Virus record (IMG/VR): IMGVR_UViG_3300046557_000447
Location: 1 to 38,018 of that record
Strand: one strand, 5' to 3'
Length of the DNA: 38,018 nt
DNA from: a virus
Numbering within the stretch: the first letter of the stretch is position 1; the number at the start of each line of letters is the position of its first letter. The notes below the pieces were generated by a model. The model made no database searches, had not been told where the DNA came from, and saw only the letters and a program-made list of their open reading frames with translations. The position numbers were made by a program, and so were the translations under genes. Shown here piece by piece: positions 1-8,100 of this stretch.

Positions 1-79
1 CCGCCCGTGGATCCAGTCCGCGATCACCCCCGCCAACGGCAGCACCTCCACGCTCTCCCCGTTCGTCGAGCTCCTCTAA
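1..79 (+). CDS. C-terminal end of a structural protein, probably major capsid protein (partial)
   Basis: The frame starting at base 2 is open to a TAA at 77-79 and encodes about 25 residues ending in SPFVELL. Too little remains to recognise a family. Its place, just before a hairpin, a small structural gene and the connector genes, fits the end of a major capsid gene. That assignment is inferred from gene order only; a scaffold or other head protein is possible. Confidence 0.55.
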   Translation, partial: RPWIQSAITPANGSTSTLSPFVELL

Positions 80-87
80 CACCCCTC

Positions 88-121
88 GGCCGCCGTCGGC
101 AGTAACGCCCCGACGGCGGCC
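88..121 (+). terminator. Strong hairpin after the capsid gene
   Basis: A perfect 12-bp inverted repeat (GGCCGCCGTCGG at 88-99 and its complement at 110-121) encloses a 10-base loop. It lies between the stop at 79 and the next gene at 178. There is no T-tract, as is common for actinobacterial terminators. It may act as a partial terminator or as a 3' mRNA stabiliser that lets capsid mRNA accumulate above the genes downstream. Confidence 0.6.
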
Positions 122-177
122 ACTACCGGGCCGGCAGTGTCGCCCCGGACCCGCCCCGCAGACGAAAGGAACACCCC

Positions 178-618
178 ATGTCGCAGAAGGCCCTTGGCCG
201 TCTGGTCAACGTCACCCCCGCCGCCGATGGCGTGTGGATCGCTCTGAAGGGCGCCGCGGCCGGCGTCACCTTCAGCTGCTTCCTCACGGGCGCGGTCGGC
301 GACACGTACACGCTGCAGGAGGCGAAGGACTCCGCGGGCACCGGCGCGCAGAACCTCGCGATCATCACCGAGTACCACACCAACACGGGGAACGCGTCGG
401 ACGCGTGGACCCGGCGGACGCAGGCGGCCGCGGCCACGATGGTCACCGCAGCGGCGGCGACACAGAACGCGGCCGTCGTCGAGGTCGAGGGCACCAGCCT
501 CTCCGACACCTACAAGTACGTGAAGCTCACCAGCACCGGCGCGGGCGCCGTCACGGCGATCACCCGTGACCTGGGTACGGGCCGCGCCCCTGCGAACCTG
601 CCCGCCATGGGGGCCTGA
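178..618 (+). CDS. Small virion structural protein, possible head decoration protein
   Basis: A 146-aa protein rich in Ala, Thr, Gly and Val, with no signal peptide or membrane segment. It looks like a compact beta-rich protein: alternating Val/Thr stretches run through residues 15-60 and 95-130. An AAAGGA site lies about 9 bases before the ATG. Its position directly after the capsid end and before the connector genes is where phages place head decoration or head-stabilising proteins. I do not recognise a specific family; the role is inferred from position and size. The next gene starts 1 base after its stop. Confidence 0.6.
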   Translation: MSQKALGRLVNVTPAADGVWIALKGAAAGVTFSCFLTGAVGDTYTLQEAKDSAGTGAQNLAIITEYHTNTGNASDAWTRRTQAAAATMVTAAAATQNAAVVEVEGTSLSDTYKYVKLTSTGAGAVTAITRDLGTGRAPANLPAMGA

Positions 619-619
619 C

Positions 620-1060
620 ATGGCCCTGTGGGAGTGCGCGGAGTGCACAACCAAGTACGCGGTGGGCATGCCGCAGTGCCCGCACTGCGGGTCGACTGTG
701 CGCGTCAACGAAGCGACACGACCTCCGGAGGAGGACGACGACATGGCCAAGGTCACCGTGCACGGCGGGCCATCCAACGCGCTGACTGGGCTCGCGGACG
801 GCGAGCACGTGCTGAGCGCTGAGGCTGTCGCGGCCGCGACAGAAGGCGGTGAGGACGTATCAGCTGGGAACAACTCCTCGACATCACCCGAGAAGCCGTC
901 GAGCTCGCCCGCACCGAAAGAGACGCCGCCCCCGTCGCGTGTCCGAACGACGGGGAGCCGCTCAAAGAAGGGCCAGACGGACAGCCCTTCTGCCCCTTCG
1001 ACGGGTGGCGGCCAGGCGGACGGTACGTCGGCGACCGACTCGGCTGCTGACAAGTCCTGA
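620..1060 (+). CDS. Zinc-ribbon protein with a disordered tail, unknown function
   Basis: A 146-aa protein. ATG at 620 follows the previous stop by one base, so translation is probably coupled. Residues 1-25 form a zinc-ribbon-like motif: CAEC near residues 6-9 and CPHC near 20-23. The second half is low-complexity Ser, Pro, Thr and Gly and probably disordered. In between is a short stretch beginning MAKVTVHGGPSNA. Its place in the head-gene cluster suggests a minor head or assembly role, but nothing in the sequence proves it. Confidence 0.6.
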   Translation: MALWECAECTTKYAVGMPQCPHCGSTVRVNEATRPPEEDDDMAKVTVHGGPSNALTGLADGEHVLSAEAVAAATEGGEDVSAGNNSSTSPEKPSSSPAPKETPPPSRVRTTGSRSKKGQTDSPSAPSTGGGQADGTSATDSAADKS

Positions 1061-1100
1061 CCCTGATCCGACAACGCACATCGAAGGGAGGTGACGAGAG

Positions 1101-2159
1101 ATGACGACACCCTGGTACGCGACCCGCGAGGAAATCAAGGCCGAGCTGGACGTGAAAGAGACCGCACGCTCCAACGCCCGGATCGATCGCGCGCTGGCCG
1201 ATGCGACCGAGGCCGTCGAGGGTCTGACACACCGCGTGTTCTACCCGATGCAGGACACCCGCAAAATGGACTGGCCGCCCCGTACTGGGGCCACCCCGTG
1301 GATCCTGCGCCTCGACGCGAACGAGCTCGTCTCCGTCACCTCCCTCACCTCCGGAGGCAAGACGATCGCCCCCGGGGACTACCTCCTGCGCCGGGCCGAC
1401 GACAAGGCCGAGCCTCCGTACACGCGCATCGAGATCAACCTCGGCGGCCCGGCCTCGTTCGGCGGGGGCAGCACCTACCAGCAGGACATCGTGGTGACCG
1501 GGCTGTTCGGCTACCGCAACGACGAGACCGCGGCCGGCACCCTCGCCGCGCAGGTCGCGACGGCTGGCGCGACCACCATCACGGTCGACGGGCCCGCGTC
1601 TGCGGCGCTCGGTGTCGGGTCGCTGCTGCGTATCGACAACGAGCGGATGATCGTCACCGGCCGCACCCAGCTCGACACCGGGCAGGGCTTCGGCGACTCG
1701 ATGACCAACACCAACAACGACGTCAGCATCGGCGCAGCGAACGGCGGCGTGTACGCGGTCGGTGAGGTGATCCTCCGGGACTCCGAGCGGATGCTGATCA
1801 CCGACATCGCAGGCAACACACTCACCGTGACCCGCGCGTGGGACGGGTCCGTCCTCGCCGCGCACCCCGACTCCGCGATCTACGCCCCCCGGGTCCTCAC
1901 CGTCGTGCGTGGCGCGCTCGGTACTACGGCCGCCGTCCACAGCAGCGGGGCGAGCGTGGCCCGCTGGGATGCGCCCGGAAGCGTCCGGCAGCTGTGCGTC
2001 GCGGAAGCCCTCACGGACCTCTTGCAGGGCCGCTCCGGGTACGCGCGGACCGCCGGGGCTGGGGACAACGAGCGGGAAGCGTCCGGCCGTGGCCTGAAGG
2101 ACCTACGGGACCGCGTCTACACCAGCCACGGCCGCAAGGCTCGGACGAGGAGCGTGTGA
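1101..2159 (+). CDS. Head-tail connector (adaptor) protein with a beta-rich insertion
   Basis: A 352-aa protein with an excellent ribosome binding site (AAGGGAGGTGA, about 9 bases before ATG 1101). The N-terminal part (about 1-120) begins with an amphipathic helix typical of gp6-like connectors (ATREEIKAELDV, then a helix with ADATEAVEGLTHRVFYP). Residues about 145-240 are a Gly/Thr/Val-rich beta segment not needed in minimal connectors of about 100-150 aa, so the protein is enlarged. The C-terminal helix (about 290-345) resumes the connector pattern. It would sit under the portal in the neck. The family call rests on pattern and gene order. Confidence 0.65.
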   Translation: MTTPWYATREEIKAELDVKETARSNARIDRALADATEAVEGLTHRVFYPMQDTRKMDWPPRTGATPWILRLDANELVSVTSLTSGGKTIAPGDYLLRRADDKAEPPYTRIEINLGGPASFGGGSTYQQDIVVTGLFGYRNDETAAGTLAAQVATAGATTITVDGPASAALGVGSLLRIDNERMIVTGRTQLDTGQGFGDSMTNTNNDVSIGAANGGVYAVGEVILRDSERMLITDIAGNTLTVTRAWDGSVLAAHPDSAIYAPRVLTVVRGALGTTAAVHSSGASVARWDAPGSVRQLCVAEALTDLLQGRSGYARTAGAGDNEREASGRGLKDLRDRVYTSHGRKARTRSV

Positions 2160-2160
2160 C

Positions 2161-2535
2161 GTGCTGCTCGACGTATCCACCCAGTCCCGCGGCCCCCTCT
2201 TCGACGGACGGGCCCGCGCCGCCGCGAACGCCTACGTCAACAGGTTGGAGCGCGACCTCGCCGAAGAGGGCCTGAACATCCTCCGCGGCGAGATGCACCG
2301 CGTGTTCCGCAACCCGACCGGCTACTACGAATCCCGCTGCAAGGTCATCGAGGGACACAAGATCTCCGACTCCCGCGTGGTGTACGGGCCGTGGCTGGCC
2401 GGCATCGGGTCCCGGAACTTCCCGGTGACGAAATTCCGCGGCTACGACCACTGGACCGTCACCCGGGAAAAGTTGAACGCCCGCAAGGTCGGTATCGGTG
2501 AGCGGCTCCTGCGCCGGTATACGGGCAGGATGTGA
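2161..2535 (+). CDS. Neck / head-tail joining protein (putative)
   Basis: A 124-aa protein starting at GTG 2161, one base after the previous stop. It is rich in Arg, Tyr and Gly, with a helical N-terminus (about residues 15-50) and a basic C-terminus ending RRYTGRM. Its place between connector and tail-terminator candidates is where HK97 gp10-like or other neck proteins occur. The sequence shows no catalytic motif. The stop overlaps the next start (GTGA), so the two are translationally coupled. Confidence 0.55.
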   Translation: MLLDVSTQSRGPLFDGRARAAANAYVNRLERDLAEEGLNILRGEMHRVFRNPTGYYESRCKVIEGHKISDSRVVYGPWLAGIGSRNFPVTKFRGYDHWTVTREKLNARKVGIGERLLRRYTGRM

Positions 2536-2999
2536 TCACGGTGGCCCTCGATCTCCTCGCCTACCGCAGCGCGGCTATGTCCCACGCTCAGAGCCTCGGC
2601 TTGTTCGAGCAGGTACTCGGCCACGAGCCCGTGTCCGCGCCCGGGTCGGGTCTGATCTACGCGCTGTGGGTCACGGACATCGCTCCGATCCCGGCACGGT
2701 CCGGACTGTCCTCGGTATCGGCCCGACTAGAGCTGACCGGGCGGGTGTTCATGCCTGCGGACAGCGAGCCGCAGGACGACGTCGACATCGCAGTGACGGC
2801 CGCGGTCGACGGGCTGATGAACGCATACTCCGGGGACTTCGAGCTCGGCGGGACCGTGGCGAACGTCGACCTGCTCGGCATGCACGGTGCCGGGCTGCGG
2901 GCGCGGTTCGGCTTCACGCGCTTCGACAGCACGACTTACCGGGTGGCCACGCTCACCATCCCACTCGCGATCAACGACGCATGGACGGAGGCCCCGTGA
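2532..2999 (+). CDS. Tail terminator / tail completion-like protein
   Basis: A 155-aa protein starting at GTG 2532 with a 4-base overlap with the upstream gene. It alternates helical and beta segments. The size and position, last before the tail-tube genes, match tail terminator proteins that cap the tail tube and join it to the neck. The stop overlaps the start of the next gene (GTGA at 2996). No specific motif is visible, so this is a positional assignment. Confidence 0.5.
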   Translation: MITVALDLLAYRSAAMSHAQSLGLFEQVLGHEPVSAPGSGLIYALWVTDIAPIPARSGLSSVSARLELTGRVFMPADSEPQDDVDIAVTAAVDGLMNAYSGDFELGGTVANVDLLGMHGAGLRARFGFTRFDSTTYRVATLTIPLAINDAWTEAP

Positions 3000-3748
3000 A
3001 GAGCAGTGGGCTTGGGGACAACCTGTACATCGCCGGGTTCAACGCCTCCGGCGATATCCAGCAGCTCGGACGGGTCGGCGGCGGCCCCGCGCTGCTCAAC
3101 TACACCGGAATCGACAAGGGCGGGTACGAGCGCCTCGGCGGTGAGCGGGACGGCGCCATCGAGTACACCGCGTTCTTCAACCACGTCGCCGTCACGGGCG
3201 GCACGCACGAGAAACTCGCCGCGCTGCCCCGCACAGACCAGATCGTCACCTACTGCCGGGGCACGACGCTCGGCGACGCGGCCGCATCCCTGGTGTCGAA
3301 GCAGATCAACTACGACCCGCAGCGCGGCGACGACGGGATGCTCACCTTCGGCGTGTCCGCGCAGGCCAACAGCTTCGGCATCGAGTGGGGGCAGCAGCTC
3401 ACCCCCGGGCTGCGCACGGACAGCGCGGCGACGAACGGCACGGGCATCGACACGCTCGCATCGTCCTCGTTCGGCGGGCAGGCCTATCTCCAGGTGTCCG
3501 CGTTCACGGGCACGGACGTGACGGTGAAGGTGCAGGACTCCGCGGACAACGTGACGTTCGCGGACGTTGCTGGGTTCAACTTCACCCAGATCACTGCGGG
3601 GGCGCCGCTCGCGGAGCGGATCGCGCTGGGCAACACGGCGACGCTGCGCCGCTATCTGCGGGCCAGCACGGTAACAACCGGCGGGTTCACCAACCTCGTC
3701 TTCGCCGTGAACGTGATCAAGAACGAGATCGCGGGGGTGACGTTCTGA
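2996..3748 (+). CDS. Major tail (tube) protein, first candidate
   Basis: A 250-aa protein starting at GTG 2996 with 4-base overlap. Residues 1-140 have the look of a tail-tube protein: LGDNLYIAGFNASGDI, a VGGGPALLNYTGID segment, then GAIEYTAFFN. Residues about 150-250 look like an added beta-sandwich domain (FGGQAYLQVSAFTGTDVTVKVQDSADNVTF and following), which often decorates the outside of phage tails. The open frame extends farther upstream, but that stretch is inside other genes. Major tail protein is likely; a second tube-like protein lies at 4204. Confidence 0.6.
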   Translation: MKSSGLGDNLYIAGFNASGDIQQLGRVGGGPALLNYTGIDKGGYERLGGERDGAIEYTAFFNHVAVTGGTHEKLAALPRTDQIVTYCRGTTLGDAAASLVSKQINYDPQRGDDGMLTFGVSAQANSFGIEWGQQLTPGLRTDSAATNGTGIDTLASSSFGGQAYLQVSAFTGTDVTVKVQDSADNVTFADVAGFNFTQITAGAPLAERIALGNTATLRRYLRASTVTTGGFTNLVFAVNVIKNEIAGVTF

Positions 3749-4197
3749 TGACGGTCCAACTGTTCCGGCCCGAGCCGAAGGCGCCCGCACACGCGTACAA
3801 GACGTACGCCGTGGTCTCCCCGCTCCGCTCGCACTTCCGCCCGGCGACATGCGAGGAAGTCAGCTGCCCGCACTACCTCAACGGCTGGCGTACCCGCGTC
3901 GAGGGCCTGCCCGCGGACATGCTCCACGCCGCCCGCACCTCGGGCCGGAAGTACCAGGAGCAGCAGGTCACGGCCAACGAGACGTGGCTGGTGTTCGACG
4001 CCGGCCAGCCGTGCTTCCGCGCCAGCGACCACCGCATCCGCGTCAGCGACCGGCCGCCGCTGTACGTCGTGCGGGACGGCGACCACCGCGGCAACCCACG
4101 CGGCACGAAAGACCGGGTGCATCACAACCCGGGCAACTGGCTGGACGACTTCGCCACGCATCAGCAGGCGATCAGCAACGCAATCGAGAAGGGGTGA
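3748..4197 (+). CDS. Conserved-looking tail-region protein of unknown function
   Basis: A 149-aa protein whose ATG overlaps the previous stop (TGATG at 3746-3750). It is rich in His, Arg and Tyr. Two Cys occur near the N-terminus (ATCEEVSCPHYLNGW) and there are His residues through the second half, so metal binding is possible. It lies between two tail-tube-like genes, so it is probably a tail component or assembly factor. I do not recognise a family. Confidence 0.65.
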   Translation: MTVQLFRPEPKAPAHAYKTYAVVSPLRSHFRPATCEEVSCPHYLNGWRTRVEGLPADMLHAARTSGRKYQEQQVTANETWLVFDAGQPCFRASDHRIRVSDRPPLYVVRDGDHRGNPRGTKDRVHHNPGNWLDDFATHQQAISNAIEKG

Positions 4198-4203
4198 TCG
4201 GCC

Positions 4204-4605
4204 ATGGCGAAGGCTAGCGGCCTCGGCCAGACGGCACTGTCGGTGGACACCAGCGCGGGGACGCCGACGGACATCCGTAACGACGTCACGAACTGGCAGA
4301 TGAGCACGCCGCGCGGAGTGCAGGAGATCACGGGTGTCGACAAGAGCGCGGTGGAGCGGCTCCTTCTGCTCGCCGACATGTCCGTCACCTACAACGGCGT
4401 CTTCAACGCCACCGGCTCCCACCTGGTGTTCCGCACCGTTCCGTCCACGGGCGTCATGCGGACCTGCACGAACACCGTCAACGGCGTCACCCTCGCGGGC
4501 GAACTCCTCTTCTCCGACTACCAGCTCACCCGCTCCGACAGCGGCGAACTCACCTGGTCCGCGCCCGGCTCCCTGGCCGACGGCACCGTCCCGACTTGGG
4601 CCTGA
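4204..4605 (+). CDS. Tail tube-like protein, second candidate
   Basis: A 133-aa protein six bases after the previous gene. The pattern is that of small tail-tube proteins: a short N-terminal arm, a loop with WQMSTPRGVQEITGVDKSA, then beta strands (ADMSVTYNGVFN, HLVFRTVPST, ELLFSDYQLTRSDSGELTWSAPGS) with acidic/Ser-rich hairpins. The ending (DGTVPTWA) is typical of this type. It lies directly before the tail chaperone frames, the usual location of the tube gene. Which of this and the 250-aa protein at 2996 forms the tube cannot be decided by reading. Confidence 0.6.
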   Translation: MAKASGLGQTALSVDTSAGTPTDIRNDVTNWQMSTPRGVQEITGVDKSAVERLLLLADMSVTYNGVFNATGSHLVFRTVPSTGVMRTCTNTVNGVTLAGELLFSDYQLTRSDSGELTWSAPGSLADGTVPTWA

Positions 4606-4618
4606 GAGGCGCACGCAC

Positions 4619-5026
4619 ATGAGCTACAAGATCAAGCGCAAGACCACCCTCATCCAGTTCGAACCAGGCCACGACCTCTACGGCCTCGAAGTACGCCTCC
4701 GCGGCATGTCCATCGGCGAGTTCCTCCAGTTCACCGGATACGACGGCGGCGAAGGCGAAACCGTCAACGGGCTCATCGCCCGCTTCGGCCGGCACCTCGT
4801 GGCCTGGAACCTCGAAGAGGAGGAGACCGGGTCCCCGGTGCCGGCCACTCCGGAGGCCGTGCAGGAGCAGGACCACGAGCTGGTCCTCGCCCTCGCAAAC
4901 GCGTGGATGGATTCACTCCAGGGGGTTCACAAGGCCGACCCTTTGCCGGAGAGCTCGCCCTCTGGCGAGCCGTCCCTGGTGGAGTCCGTCCCGATGGAAG
5001 CACTGTCACCGAGCCTCGCCAGCTGA
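4619..5026 (+). CDS. Tail assembly chaperone, gpG-like frame
   Basis: A 135-aa protein starting at ATG 4619. It begins MSYKIKRKTTLIQF with a beta-rich N-terminal half, then an acidic helical segment around residues 60-100. It lies immediately before the tape measure gene and is overlapped by a second frame, the signature of the gpG/gpGT tail assembly chaperone pair. These proteins bind the tape measure protein and recruit tail-tube subunits, and are absent from the virion. The CCCTTTG heptamer at 4939-4945 is in the correct register for -1 slippage. Confidence 0.8.
   Translation: MSYKIKRKTTLIQFEPGHDLYGLEVRLRGMSIGEFLQFTGYDGGEGETVNGLIARFGRHLVAWNLEEEETGSPVPATPEAVQEQDHELVLALANAWMDSLQGVHKADPLPESSPSGEPSLVESVPMEALSPSLAS
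4939..4945 (+). promoter_or_regulatory. Probable -1 ribosomal frameshift slippery site, C CCT TTG
   Basis: In the gpG frame the codons here read GAC CCT TTG, so the heptamer fits X XXY YYZ exactly (CCC, TTT, G). Slippage by -1 would place the ribosome in the overlapping frame that runs to 5175. It lies inside the overlap of the two frames, with GC-rich sequence after it that can fold. Programmed frameshifting between these two frames is well established for long-tailed phages; the exact site here is my reading. Confidence 0.65.
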
Positions 5027-5175
5027 AGCGCGCGCGGTGGGTGCTCGATCTGTGTGAACGGTTCGGGTGCCTGCCGAGCCAGCTGTACGAGGAGGACGCC
5101 GATCTCCTGCGCCTGCTGGCGATGGAGGAACTCGGCGGTGGCAACGAGCCTGGTGGGGAGGTAGACGATGTCTGA
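4945..5175 (+). CDS. Tail assembly chaperone, frameshifted T domain (gpGT extension)
   Basis: This frame, -1 relative to gpG, is read after slippage at 4939-4945. It adds about 76 residues, giving a fusion of about 185 aa. The useful part is RWVLDLCERFGCLPSQLYEEDADLLRLL, a compact helical segment like T domains that contact the tape measure protein. The frame also has a GTG at 4903, but with no clear ribosome binding site, so independent translation is less likely. The stop overlaps the tape measure start at 5168. Confidence 0.7.
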   Translation, partial: AGELALWRAVPGGVRPDGSTVTEPRQLKRARWVLDLCERFGCLPSQLYEEDADLLRLLAMEELGGGNEPGGEVDDV

Positions 5176-8100
5176 CGACGTGACGATCACAGTCCGGGTC
5201 GATGACCGCACGGCGGCCGGATTCCGCGACGTCAACGGCAGGTTGCGTGACATGCGCGGCCGGTTCGCGGCGACCGCCGGGGACATGCAGCGGTCCGGGA
5301 ACGGCCTGACCGGGGCGCTCATGGACGTCCGGGCGTCGCTGCTGTCCCTCGCCCCGGCCGCGGTTCCGGTGGCCGCGTCGCTGGCTCCGATCGCTGTGCA
5401 GGCTGGGGCCGCTGGGCTGGCGGTGGCCGCGTTCGGTGCTGCGGTGATCCCGCAGATCGCGAACCTGAAGGACGCGGCCGACGCGCAGACGAAGTACTCC
5501 GATGCGGTCCAGCGGTACGGGGCGCAGTCGAAGCAGGCGATCGCGGCGCAGCAGCAGGCGCAGCAGGTGCTCGCGGGGATGCCGAAGGCGACGCAGCAGG
5601 CTGCGGGCGCGTACCTGGTATTGAAGGACAAGTTCACGCAGTTCTCCGACAGCACGGCGAAGTTCACCATGCAGCCGGTCGAGAAGAGCTTCGCGGTGCT
5701 GGGGCAGATCGTTCCGAAGCTGACGCCGATGGCGGAGGGCGCGGCGAAGCAGCTGGACCGGCTGGTGACCGTCGCGGGCGGCGCCATCAACACGAGCGGG
5801 TTCGACACGCTGTCGAAGAAGGTCAGCGACTTCGCGAACTCGGCCCTCAAGCGCGCGACGGACGGGGCGATCCACTTCGGGCGGGTGCTGTCCGAGGGCA
5901 ACGCGCACGGCCCGCTGTCTCAGTTCATGCAGTACGCGCGGGAACAAGGGCCTGCGGTCAAGGAGCTGCTGACCAATTTGGCGTCGGCGGCCGGGAACCT
6001 GGCGCAGGGCGCGGCGCAGGCGGGGCCGGGTCTGCTGACGGTGGTGAACGCGCTGGCGAAGATGGTGTCGGCGGTCCCGCCCGAGGTCATCGGCCGGCTG
6101 ATGCAGATGTACGCGGCGTTCAAGTTGATCAAGCTGGCGGGTGCGGGAATCGGGGCGGCTGCGGGCGGGATCCAGTCGCTGGCCACGAAAATCACCGCAC
6201 TGCGGGCCGCATCAGTTGCTGCGGGCGGCGGCGTGGCCGGGCTGCGTGCCGCGTTCATGGCGCTGGGTACCGCGACGAAGGCCACGGTCGTTGTCGCGGG
6301 GATCGCCGCGGTGGTCCTGGTCCTGTCGAAGCTATCGAACATCGGCAAGTCGGCGCCTCCGGATGTCGACAAGCTCACCTCGGCGCTGACCAGGCTCGGT
6401 GCCACCGGTGAGGTCACGGGTGAGGCAGCGAGCAAGTTCGGGGCGCACTTCGAAAAGCTGAAGTCCCAGATGGACAAGGTGCTCGACCCCAGCATTTCGG
6501 AGAGCGTCAACAACTGGGGTCACAGCGTCTCGGGCGGCCTGCTGAAGGGCGGCGACGCCACGGAGGAACTGACCGGTTCCTTCAAGGCGATCGATGAGTC
6601 TCTGGCCGACCTGGTCAAGGGCGGTAAGGCCAAGCTGGCCGGGGCCGCGCTCACGGACATGCTCAGCCGCATGAACCCGGAGCAGGTCAAGAAGCTGCAA
6701 GGGAGCCTCACCAAGTACAAGGACGCGTTGGCGGATCAGGCGCTGGAAGCGAAGCTGACGGCGCAGTCGCAGGGGCTGTTCGGGCAGGCGGCTCAGGACA
6801 CGGCGGCGAAGTTGGACGCGCAGAAGGCGAGCGCGGACGGGCTGCGCGGCGCGATCCAGGCCCTGAACGATGTCAACCGGCAAGGTCTCGGCGGGATGAT
6901 CGGATTCGAAGCCGCGATCGATGCTGCGTCCACGGGCGGCAAGAAGTACCACGACGTTCTCAGCATGCAAAACGGCCAGCTGAGCCTGAACACAGACAAG
7001 CAGCGTGAAGCTGCCGGGCTCCTCAGCGACCTTGCGGACAAGACTGACAGCGCGGCATCGAGCGCACGGGAGTCGGGCGCGTCCTGGGAGAAGGTCAACG
7101 GCATCTACAGCCGGGGACGTGAGCAACTGATCGCGTCAGCACGGGCCATGGGCCTGGGCAAGACGGAAGCAGCGGCGCTCGCGGATCAGATCTTGAAGAT
7201 CCCGGACAAGACCACCACGTTCAAGATGAACAAGGAGGACGCGCAGCACGATATCGAGTCGTTCAACGCGGCGCTCAAGGCGACTCCGGGCGCGAAGTCG
7301 GTGACGCTGAAGGCGCTCAGCAAGTCGGGTGAGCAGGTGCTGGAGTCGTTCGGGCTGAAGGTGAAGCGCCTCCCGGACGGCTCGGTGACGGTGTCCACGA
7401 AGGGCGGCGCCCTCTCCACGATCAACAACATCGCCGCCGCGCTGCGCCGGTTGGACGGCAAGAGCGCCACGACGTGGACGTTCCACAACATCAAGACGAA
7501 CTACTCGACCTCGAACAGCGTCTCCGGCGGCAAGAGCGTCCACGACATGGTCGGCGCGACAGGCGGCCTGTACACCGGAAAGGGCTCGGGGTTCCGGTAC
7601 GCCGAGGGCGGCCTTGTCCGCGGCCCGGGGACAGGCACGTCGGATGATGTCCCGGCTCCGTGGCTCAGCAACGGCGAGTTCGTCATCAAAGCTGCGGCGG
7701 TACAGAAGTACGGCGAGCGCTTCCTCCAGCGGGTCAACGACGGTCAGCTCGACGGGCCGAAGTTCGCCAAGGGCGGCAAGGTGTCGAAGCTGGCCCAAGC
7801 AGAGAAGGACGCCCGCGGGAATCTGCGAGGCCAGTTCGGGATCAGCTCGTTCGGGCGGATGGCCGGGTACCAGCGGACCTCATTCGAGAAGGGCCTCGCT
7901 ACCCCGTCCGATCTGGGGTCGCTGGTCGCCGCACTGAACACCGCACGCGGCGAGATCAAGGGCGCGACGCACGGTGGCACGGAGTCGCGTCTGCTGCACC
8001 AGTTGGACTCGGTCGGCAAGAGCCTCATCAAGGCAGAAAAGTCGCTGAGCAAGGTGACCGCGTCCCTCGACAAGGCGAAGTCGAAGCTCGACAACCTGAA

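Noticed and set aside
753-1940. 395-aa minus-strand open frame
   Set aside because: Antisense to the zinc-ribbon and connector genes; low-complexity Arg/Gly composition and no ribosome binding site.
2936-3850. 304-aa minus-strand open frame
   Set aside because: Antisense to the tail-tube-like gene; Arg/Val/Gly composition typical of shadow frames.
4921-4927. GGGGGTT as the frameshift site
   Set aside because: It has G-run character and lies in the overlap, but re-pairing of GTT to GGT would mismatch the second base. CCCTTTG nearby fits the canonical pattern better.
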